Assembly (NCBI RefSeq): GCF_004210375.1
Contig: NC_134833.1
Span: 19,833,396 to 19,897,395 of the forward strand
Reading direction: 5' to 3'
Source of the DNA: Tachypleus tridentatus
Lineage: Eukaryota; Arthropoda; Merostomata; Xiphosura; Limulidae
Length of the DNA: 64,000 nucleotides
The notes below the pieces were generated by a model. The model was given only the letters and a program-made list of their open reading frames with translations, did no database searches and was not told the DNA's origin. Of this stretch, positions 57,401 through 64,000 are shown piece after piece. A program made the position numbers and the translations under genes. Positions within the stretch are counted from its first letter, which is position 1, and every line of letters starts with the position of its first letter.

Positions 57401-60400
57401 AAAGAATCAACACATGTGAGTATGTTGTTGTTAAACAATAAAGAATCAATACATGCGAGTATGTTGTTGTTAAACAGTAAAGAATCAACACATGCTGTTG
57501 TTAAACGGTAAAGAAAGTCATGTAAGTAGACAATATTTCAGTAATATAAAATATATGTTGGAAGAAACACCATAACTGTGTTTAGTTGAAGAGCAGTAAA
57601 CAGTTGTGTACAAAAATAAATATTTATCCTCGGTTTTATTTATAGAAGGTACGTCACTTCTGGTACAGAATCAGACACTATGGTTCTAAGTGGACTTTGA
57701 AATTCACGATAAAGGGAAGACAACTTCTCTTTAATATGTTCCAAAATTGTTCACTTACACTTTAGAGCTTTGTTCTCTTCTTTACAAAGTCTTCCAATGT
57801 ATCCTTTTTCACAACTGAAAAATGCATAACAAATCTCTGTTACTTTAATACCAATCATAAGAATATAAGGAAACAGTTCTAGCTTTCAAATACACACATT
57901 ATACCATTCTAAATATACAAGTTTATCGTTAAAAATAACTATTTGATCACAAACTTACTTGCAAAAAAAACCATTATCTTCCCTGATACACTTTCCGTTT
58001 TCACAAGGATCGTCTTCACAATTACCTAAAACACAAGAACATTTGTTACAATAACCTATTTTACACGTTTTCTTTTTATATTTATGGCAAAGATTGTTGT
58101 TGTTGTTTTTGAATTTCGCACAACGCTACTCGAGGGCTATCTGTGCTAGCCGTCCCTAATTTACCAATATAAGACTAGAGGGAAGGCAGTTAGTCATCAC
58201 CACCCACCGCCAACTCTTGAGCTACTCTTTTACCAATGAATAATGGGATTGACCGTCACTTTATAACTCCCCATGGTTGAAAGGGCGAGTATGTTTGGTG
58301 CGACAGGGATTTGAACCCGCGACCCTTAGATTACGAGTCGAACGCCTTAACCCACCAGGCTATGCAGGGCCGTAATATAAAAGAGACAGTTACTATCCTA
58401 GCTAGCTCTCATAAACACGTTATCTTTCCGTAAACAGAACTGAGAGTTATTTTATCTAAGTTTCATTGGATAATTTTGTGTGAGCTTCATCCATCAATGA
58501 GAACCCGCTGTTAATTACATGCATCACTTATAAACATTACCTCCAGTAATTTGATCAACATCTAATAGCTTTGCTAGCAGTGTCAAAAGGATAGCTTCAT
58601 AAAATCCGGACACTGAATAGGTTGTTACAAGGTTCGGCATGGCCAAGTGGTTAGGGGGCGCTCGACTCGTAATCTGGGGTCGCGAGTTCGACTCCCCGTC
58701 ACACCAAACATGCTCGCCCTTTCAGTCGTGGGGAGCGTTATAATGTTACGTTTAATCCCAACTATTCGTTCGTAAAAGAGTAGCCCAAGAGTTGGCGGTG
58801 GGTAGTGATAATTAGCTGCCTTATACTTCTAAATTACGGACAAATAGCCCTTGTGTAGCTTTGCACAAAATTCAAAAACACAAAAACGTGGTTATTACTC
58901 TAAGAATTATCTATGGCACTGGTATTCCACCTTACTTTTAACTTAGTTCATCTTAGCACGGCTACTATAAGTATGACTAGTGAAATATTAGCTAATAAAC
59001 ATGTTACAGTGACAAACAATAAAACTATACATTATCATGCGCAGATATTTAATATTAATAATGAATATAGTAGCACGCTTACCGATACAACCCTGTCTTG
59101 GGTCTGTCTTATGTTTGGGTAACTTGTAACCGCTTTTACAAACACACGTGTAGTTGCCTTCTTCGTTCATACAATCTGTGGAATCCGATGGGCAATCATG
59201 TGATTTCTTAGCACATTCGTCAATATCTAAGTAAAAATAAATAACGTCATTGAATGTTGTTTTCATAATGTAAATAATCAATTAATCTTTTTTTATCAAC
59301 TGAAAATTAAACACACATAACGTGGTCCTCACATTAATGCAAAGAGAATTGCTTCAAACAGAATTAAAAAAAAAACACGCTTGCGCATACATCGAAATAA
59401 CGTTTCGTCAGTGTTAGCGTATAAACATGATATAAAGAAAGTAATTTTAATTAAAGAATGATATATAAATACGAAGGAAATTAAACAACACCGATTTATA
59501 TCTGATTTTAAGTTCTTTGAGCTATTCATGTGATGTCATCTAGGTAGTGTTGGTGAATTATTCATATACGGTGACGTAGAAGACATGATATTTCCAAGTT
59601 CTACTCTTCCTATGATTTTAAGAAAGCATTTTTGATGAAATAATCATATTTTATGAGGTTTACACCAATATACTTTTTAATTTCGAGAATACTTCATGAA
59701 TATTCTATTTGTTACTCGTCCAAAAATAGCTTAATTGGAACTTACTAATGCTTCACTTATTACATATTTACATTTTCTTTATTTTGGGGGGAGATGGTAC
59801 ATCATGCAGATGTAGTTTGTCACGTGTCCAGAATTAATTTAATTATTGGAACTTACTAATACTTCAGTTATTATATATATATACATTTTTTGGGGGGTAC
59901 ATCATTCAGATGTTGTTTGTCACGTGTCCAGAATTAACTTAATTGGAACTTACTAATACTTCAGTTATTATATATTTACATTTTTTGGGGGTACATCATT
60001 CAGATGTTGTTTGTCACGTGTCCAGAATTAACTTAATTGGAACTTACTAATACTTCAGTTATTATATATTTACATTTTTTGGGGGGTACATCATTCAGAT
60101 GTTGTTTGTCACGTGTCCAATTGGAACTTAACTTAATTGGAACTTACATCATGCAGATACTTCAGTTATTATATATTTTATTATTTTTTACATTTGGGGG
60201 TACATCATGCAGTTGTTGCTTGTCACGTGTCCAGAATTAACTTAATTGGAACTTGCTAATACTTCAGTTATTATATATATTTACATTTTGGGGGGGGTAC
60301 ATCATTCAGATGTTGTTTGTCACGTGTCCAGAATTAACTTAATTGGAACTTACTAATACACGTGCACAACCTTATATTTTTACATACCATGTCTAAATAA

Positions 60401-63400
60401 CCATATGACGAGTCTAGTTATATACCATATTATAAATTTTTGTAGAAGAGATGTATTGGTTATAAAAAAAGACCTATGATTATCCTATTTAGTGAATATT
60501 GCAAACTTGTAAGCGAACAAACTCAGGTAATGACGACAGGTCAGACTTAGAATGTTTCGAACCTTGTATTCAGTTGTTTCTTATTACAAACAGAAGTAAT
60601 AATCTGAAACGTAAACCGGAAAAAAATATTGTTTTTACAGATACGCAACACCGACATGACCTTCATAAATACAGTTAGTGGCGCTTCTCAGTGTGAGATC
60701 AAATCTAATGTAACGTGGAACTACACAGTTTGGTAAATACACAGAGATACTTCCATAAACGGTCAGTGAAAGTCAAGTGGTAGCTATCCGTGAACTTACA
60801 CTTGTTGCACCACTTAGAACTGGAAATTATATTACAGTTACTGAAAGAAATTAGTTTCGTAAAGTAACTACAGCCTGATTTTAAAGTGATTTCCTTCGAA
60901 ATAAGTGAAAAAATAAACAAAGAGCTTTGGAAACCCTGTGAACAAAACAAAACACAAGTTTTACACTGATCTTAATAAAGCTTATAAAGAATCAGTACAT
61001 TTACTCATATGCAAAAATTACTAACCAATGCAGTGGTCAATTTCTGCAATGTCGGCTATTTTAGTTGACCAAACGTTTTGATATCCTTTATAGCATCGAC
61101 ACTTGACCTGTCCATTTTCGTCAGAACACGAACTGGGAGTTGGACAGAAGTTGGGTTTGTTGTTTGCATCACATCGTTTATACTCTGATAAACTGTCTTC
61201 TGATAAAAGAAACAGAGAAACAAAAATATCCACATTTCATAGAGGTAAACTAAATAGGTTGTATGTTTAATTTGCTCAACAGCTATAACGTTGTGTATTC
61301 CAGAACACTACTTAACATTGTGTCACAGATAATATATTTTATTACTAGTTTCCTATACTAGTAATTGAAAACAATCCCATCAGGAAAATAGGAAACGGTG
61401 AACTTATGTATAATATAACATTTTAAAACACATTATTGTAAGCTGTTGTTATTTAAAAAAATCGCCTTTTATTTGGAAAGAGTGTTTGAATCTAAGTTAT
61501 TGTTTATACCCTTTCTGTTTGGTCTGAGAAAAGTTTTCTGTTTATTAAACAACCAAGAAAACAGATTATCTGATATACAAGTAAGATATAAAATAGTTAT
61601 TAAGATATATATTATTAGGATACTTTAATCGTTAACATAAAGTATCCTGTGTACAAACAATATATTATTATAATTTGAGAGCAAACAATGGTAATGTGTT
61701 TCAACAATCGCGGAATGTTTTGTCGTTTGTTAGGTAAAATAATACTTCTAGAAGAATAGTTTTCACGTGAGGTCATAAAATCCAAAGGCCAGGCATGGTC
61801 AGCTGAATAAGGCACTCGACTCATAATCCAAGGATCGCGGGTTCGAATCCTTGTCACACCAAACATGCTCGCTCTTTCAGCCGTGGAGGGTTATAATGCG
61901 ACGGTAAATCCCACTATTTGTTGGTAAAAGAGTAGCCCAAGAGTTGGCGGTGGGTAGTGATTATTAGCTGCTTTCCCTCTAGTCTTACACTGCTAAATTA
62001 GGGACGGCTAGCGCAGATAGCCCTCGTGTAGTTTTGCGCGAAATTCAAAACAAACAAAATCCAATAATTCTAAGTTACATGAAATTCAAGCAACTAAACA
62101 CAAGTTAGTAAAAAAAAACTTGTTACAAAGAAGAACAAAGTAACAACTTCATATAACTAAAGATTTTGGTTTGTTTTGAATTTCGCGTAAAGCTACACGG
62201 GGGCTATATGCGCTAGCCGTCCATAATTTAGCAGTGCAAGACTAGAGGGAAGGCAGCTAGTCATCACCACCCACCGCCAACTCTTGGGCAACTCTTTTAT
62301 CAACGAATAGTGGGATCGACCGTCACATTATAACTCCCCCACGGCTGAAAGGGGAAGCATGTTTGGTGTGCTCTCAAATTGAATACAAATAATACTTACT
62401 GAAATTTTCTATGCTTTCACTTGCAACAACCAAACTTGGTGGAATTATGCAGATTCCTGATGATGTGTTTGCACTCTTACAAACTCCTTCAACACTTAAA
62501 CGAGTTATTGGAGCTTCCTTGGAATTAAAATGAATGAAAATCTCATAATCAGCTTGTCCATCTTTCTTCTCTCTGAAATACACAATCAACCTATGAGAAA
62601 ATCTATTGTTTCATAAAGAAAATAAATAATAACTTTTTTTTCTTTTGTGGATTTTAGTGATACATTTGAAGGTGAACTTCCAGTTGTTTTTGAATGTAGA
62701 TGGACAGTTGATTTCAGTTAATAGGGAATCCGAAAAATAAGTATGATGCACACGTGCAGTTCCTACCAATTTATTATATCTTATAAATTCGATCATTAAA
62801 AGGGAATATCTTCCAAAATAAACATTTTTATAGCTCGTCCATTGTCACAATTTTGCGAAATCTATTGAAATAGAAACGTAATGTATTTATTAACATAAAA
62901 CAAATAATATCTTTAAAAAATCTTCATATAAAGCTTAAAATTGTATTTTCAACTAAAATCTCTATACAGAAAATCATTGTTGACTAGTTGTACATTTATT
63001 GAATATTTAAATCAAATTATTGTTGACTAGTTGTACATTTGTTGAATTTTTAAATCAAATTATTGTTGACTAGTTGTATATTGGTTGAATTTTTATATCA
63101 AATTATTGTTAACTAGTTGTATATTTGTTGAATTTTTATATCAAATTATTGCTAACTATTTGTATATTTATTTGATATTAATATCAAATCATTGCTAACT
63201 AACTTTATATTTGTTGAATTTCTATATGTCAAAGCTGTTAAAGACATTGAGCGAGGAAAGAAAATATATTAACTAGTTTAAACGAACTGTTCGTGTTTTA
63301 TAAAAAATGTGAATAAAAACAAAGACTAATGGCTCTAGCGATGGTCGGGATATGAGAGTAAATCGGTACATTTTAATTTAGACCGAAAATATCAAAGCAT

Positions 63401-63844
63401 TTTTATTAAGCGCAACAATAAACATTAAACAATAAGTCTTGTTTAATAAATCGATACTGATATATTTAAAGATGTTTTATGAACATAATAGTATAAGCCT
63501 TAAATACTTGAAAGCAAAACACACTTTATAGCACCAGAACATTAGACTTTAGGTATTGTTCTAATTATATGTTTATGAATAATATTTCGAGCTTTAAGTT
63601 TAGGGACAATGTAATTTAACACTCAATTTTGAAATCAATCTTCTAATTTCTCAGGTAAAAACTTAATGTCTAATTTTGTGACAAAATCACAAGTTACACT
63701 ATCAGCTAGAAGAAGAAATATTTATTGGAATTTATCTTAAGGAATGTTAACACTTGTTCATTTCATCCATTCACAATTGAATTTTACTTACGATCGATCA
63801 GAAATATAAACATCTGTGAAAGTTTGTCCAAACAAAGATTTTAG
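54476..63844 (-). CDS. Membrane protein with SEA-like, three EGF-like and one transmembrane domain (3' part of the gene)
   Basis: Nine pieces join with GT..AG introns and give one uninterrupted frame of 270 residues plus stop (813 nt). Exons, in transcript order: 63792-63844, 62400-62590, 61026-61199, 59083-59226, 57959-58025, 57759-57814, 55271-55358, 54792-54829, and the last two stop bases at 54477-54476. Domains by residue of the visible part: SEA-like region 1 to about 60, EGF 1 (about 90-139), calcium-binding EGF 2 (140-187), EGF 3 (189-223), transmembrane helix (about 233-256), then a tail of about 13 residues. Mucins with SEA plus EGF repeats and other cell-surface glycoproteins have this order. 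The ligand and role cannot be read from the sequence. The N-terminal part, including any signal peptide or mucin-type region, lies beyond position 64000. Confidence 0.88.
54792..54829 (-). CDS. Exon 8 of the visible part: short cytoplasmic tail
   Basis: A 38-bp exon between TTTGTAG| and |GTAAGT. It encodes MKKTDSRGMFKE after the split arginine codon, a basic stretch next to the membrane as expected for a stop-transfer signal, and ends with the T of the stop codon. Skipping this exon would give only a few residues before a TGA. Confidence 0.72.
55084..55220 (-). repeat. SINE-B in the last-but-one intron
   Basis: AAGCACAAAGCTACACAATG, GAAATCGAAACCCGGGTTCA, GTAAGTCCACAGACATACCG, CCACTAATGGGC on the + strand. 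It lies in the intron between the transmembrane exon and the tail exon. Confidence 0.88.
55271..55358 (-). CDS. Exon 7: transmembrane helix
   Basis: 88 bp with acceptor GTTACAG| and donor |GTAAAT, phase 1 in and phase 2 out. It encodes AQTNT and then a run of V, G, L and I residues (VVVGVVLGVVLLLILVISGV) ending in VIFR. The hydrophobic length of about 24 residues fits a single-pass type I membrane segment with GxxxG-like spacing. An alternative donor (GTG|GTAATA) is weaker. Confidence 0.9.
55634..56082 (+). repeat. Intronic 40-bp minisatellite, about 11 copies
   Basis: Monomer AGGAACATTAACAGAACCAA / ACAAATCAACACATTGTTTG, spaced exactly 40 bp from 55661 to 56061. Variants ATTGTTTG/ATTATTTT and ACCAA/ACAAA. 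Lies in the intron between EGF 3 and the transmembrane exon. Confidence 0.96.
56215..56930 (+). repeat. Intronic 39-bp minisatellite A, about 17 copies
   Basis: Monomer CAATAAAGAATCCAGACACA / CAAACACCGTGTGACTGGA. Copies in the middle are nearly identical; those at 56750-56930 carry ACAGACAAACACC and small length changes. The long minus-strand frames (13-residue repeats CLCVWILYCPVTR) are by-products of a unit divisible by three. Confidence 0.96.
57012..57512 (+). repeat. Intronic 39-bp minisatellite B, about 12 copies
   Basis: Monomer GAGTATGTTGTTGTTAAACA / GTAAAGAATCAACACATGC, anchors from 57028 to 57457 at exactly 39 bp. Open on both strands because the unit is a multiple of three. It follows minisatellite A by about 80 bp and shares the word A(A/G)TAAAGAATC with it. 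Confidence 0.96.
57759..57814 (-). CDS. Exon 6: second half of EGF 3
   Basis: 56 bp with acceptor TTTTCAG| and donor |GTAAGT. It encodes CEKGYIGRLCKEENKALK and supplies cysteines 5 (CNC, together with the previous exon) and 6 (GRLC). The split codon with the preceding exon is asparagine. Confidence 0.9.
57959..58025 (-). CDS. Exon 5: first half of EGF 3
   Basis: 67 bp with acceptor TGTTTTAG| and donor |GTAAGT. It encodes NCEDDPCENGKCIREDNGFF then C, the first four cysteines of an EGF-like domain. The intron inside this domain is phase 2, unlike the phase 1 introns around the other EGF domains. Confidence 0.92.
58095..58371 (-). repeat. SINE-A in the intron between EGF 2 and EGF 3
   Basis: From TTGTTGTTTTTGAATTTCGC to the head GGCTATGCAGGGCC on the + strand. 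It is head to head with the SINE-A at 58631. Confidence 0.92.
58631..58886 (+). repeat. SINE-A in the same intron, opposite orientation
   Basis: GGTTCGGCATGGCCAAGTGG, GCGAGTTCGACTCCCCGTCA, body with a small deletion near TGCCTTATACTTC, and a short A/C tail. Confidence 0.92.
59083..59226 (-). CDS. Exon 4: calcium-binding EGF 2
   Basis: 144 bp, acceptor TTACTTAG| and donor |GTAAGC, phase 1 on both sides, so a complete exchangeable module. It encodes DIDECAKKSHDC through KTDPRQGC with six cysteines. The DIDEC start and the C-x-N-x4-Y-x-C-x-C motif (CMNEEGNYTCVC) are the calcium-binding and hydroxylation signatures of this EGF subtype. Confidence 0.95.
59737..60357 (+). repeat. Intronic ~95-100-bp tandem repeat, 6-7 copies
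   Basis: Each unit holds TTGTCACGTGTCCAGAATTA, ACTTAATTGGAACTTACTAA, TACTTCAGTTATTATATAT and a G-run followed by TACATCATTCAGATG. CACGTGTCC is at 59821, 59921, 60015, 60110, 60224 and 60321. Lies in the intron between EGF 1 and EGF 2. The unit near 60110-60224 is rearranged. Confidence 0.93.
61026..61199 (-). CDS. Exon 3: EGF 1
   Basis: 174 bp, acceptor TTTTATCAG| and donor |GTTAGT, phase 1 on both sides. It encodes DSLSEYKRCDANNKPNFC, then SSCSDENGQVKCRCYKGY, ending in EIDHC. Six cysteines in EGF spacing; no calcium-binding consensus at its start. Confidence 0.92.
61786..62056 (+). repeat. SINE-A with target duplication, intronic
   Basis: AGGCCAGGCATGGTCAGCTG, CGCGGGTTCGAATCCTTGTC, full body and tail AAAACAAACA. 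AAATCCAA flanks both sides (61778-61785 and 62057-62064). Confidence 0.93.
62169..62370 (-). repeat. SINE-A, head truncated, intronic, opposite to the previous copy
   Basis: From TTGTTTTGAATTTCGCGTAA to GAAGCATGTTTGGTGTG on the + strand. The head is missing, and the repeat ends about 30 bp before an exon. It is tail to tail with the copy at 61786. Confidence 0.9.
62400..62590 (-). CDS. Exon 2: central SEA-like region
   Basis: 191 bp, acceptor TTCTCATAG| and donor |GTAAGT, phase 2 in and phase 1 out. It encodes LIVYFREKKDGQADYEIFIH followed by FNS, a pattern of alternating hydrophobic residues like the first strands of SEA domains. GVCKSANTSSGIC and PPSLVVASESIENF follow. No clear GSVVV self-cleavage motif is visible. 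The SEA assignment rests on pattern and context (next to EGF domains and a membrane helix). Confidence 0.75.
62957..63225 (+). repeat. Intronic 43-bp tandem repeat, about 6 copies
   Basis: Monomer AATTATTGTTGACTAGTTGT / ATATTTGTTGAATTTTTATA / TCA, with the 43-bp period visible at 63058 to 63101. It decays at both ends. Confidence 0.9.
63226..63791. other. AT-rich intron sequence, nothing recognised
   Basis: Part of the intron between exons 1 and 2 of the visible gene. No further exon with correct phase was seen. Confidence 0.5.
63792..63844 (-). CDS. Exon 1 of the visible part: start of the SEA-like region
   Basis: 53 bp between TTTTTTTTCAG| and |GTAAGT. It encodes LKSLFGQTFTDVYISDR plus a split serine codon. 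The phase-2 junction fits exon 2 exactly. The F...V-Y-I pattern followed by LIVYF resembles the helix-to-strand part of SEA domains. The exon before it is not visible in 63845-64000. Confidence 0.75.
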
Positions 63845-64000
63845 CTGAAAAAAAATGAAAAAACAGAGATTTTTAAAAATCCTTTTCGTATATGAATTCA
63901 AAGAAATAAATAAAAAAACGAGTTCTTAACATATTTTATTTGAAATATTAATCGTAGTGAGAAAGAACCTTGCTATTTAATACCCTGTGGGCACTTGAAG
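63845..64000. other. AT-rich intron up to the window edge
   Basis: The minus strand shows a pyrimidine-rich acceptor next to 63844. No further exon could be placed before the window ends. Confidence 0.5.

Noticed and set aside
57009-57511. Repetitive frames on both strands (for example MLLLNSKESTHAS)
   Set aside because: By-product of the 39-bp intronic minisatellite B within an intron of the SEA-EGF gene.
60705-60950. Cysteine-containing minus-strand frame as a further exon between EGF 1 and EGF 2
   Set aside because: The neighbouring exons already join in phase, and the cysteine spacing does not fit an EGF domain. A cassette exon is not excluded but is unsupported.

Overview
This window looks like sparse, AT-rich nuclear DNA of an invertebrate animal. 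It has introns with GT..AG boundaries, tRNA-derived SINEs, Tc1 and hAT DNA transposons, and very many minisatellites. The SINE consensus (tRNA-like head, conserved body, AAAC-type tail) resembles repeats I associate with horseshoe crabs. A chelicerate, probably xiphosuran, is my best guess at low confidence. No prokaryotic gene, CRISPR array, rRNA gene or functional tRNA gene was seen.

Only one host gene can be supported. It lies on the minus strand at 54476-63844 and its 5' part is beyond the right edge. Nine exon pieces join in frame into 270 visible residues: the end of a SEA-like domain, three EGF-like domains (the middle one calcium-binding), one transmembrane helix and a very short cytoplasmic tail. 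This is the layout of a membrane mucin or a similar cell-surface glycoprotein. Its introns hold five minisatellites and several SINEs, two pairs of them inverted.

The rest is repeats. 1-10.8 kb: SINEs, a tandem SINE cluster (4.8-5.3 kb), a 38-bp minisatellite (7.3-8.8 kb) and a 59-bp minisatellite. 10.8-12.4 kb: a complete but dead Tc1-like transposon with long inverted repeats. 12.7-25 kb: SINEs, a 46-bp array of 41 copies without indels, and a 20-bp array. 25.4-31.3 kb: a 41-bp array, a 3.4-kb 43-bp array that appears to have grown out of a SINE, and a 33-bp array. 31.6-37.5 kb: SINEs and a likely hAT fragment. 38.1-40.8 kb: a hAT (Buster-like) transposon with ends and an 8-bp target duplication. 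46.8-49.8 kb: a second, unrelated hAT transposase pseudogene of TTF/ZMYM1-like type. 52.4-53.9 kb: another 43-bp array just past the 3' end of the host gene.

The clearest structural observations are a minisatellite apparently born inside a SINE, two SINEs of opposite orientation inserted at one target sequence (three copies of the target remain), and the reconstructed SEA-EGF-transmembrane gene. I found no evidence of a new enzymatic or defence system.
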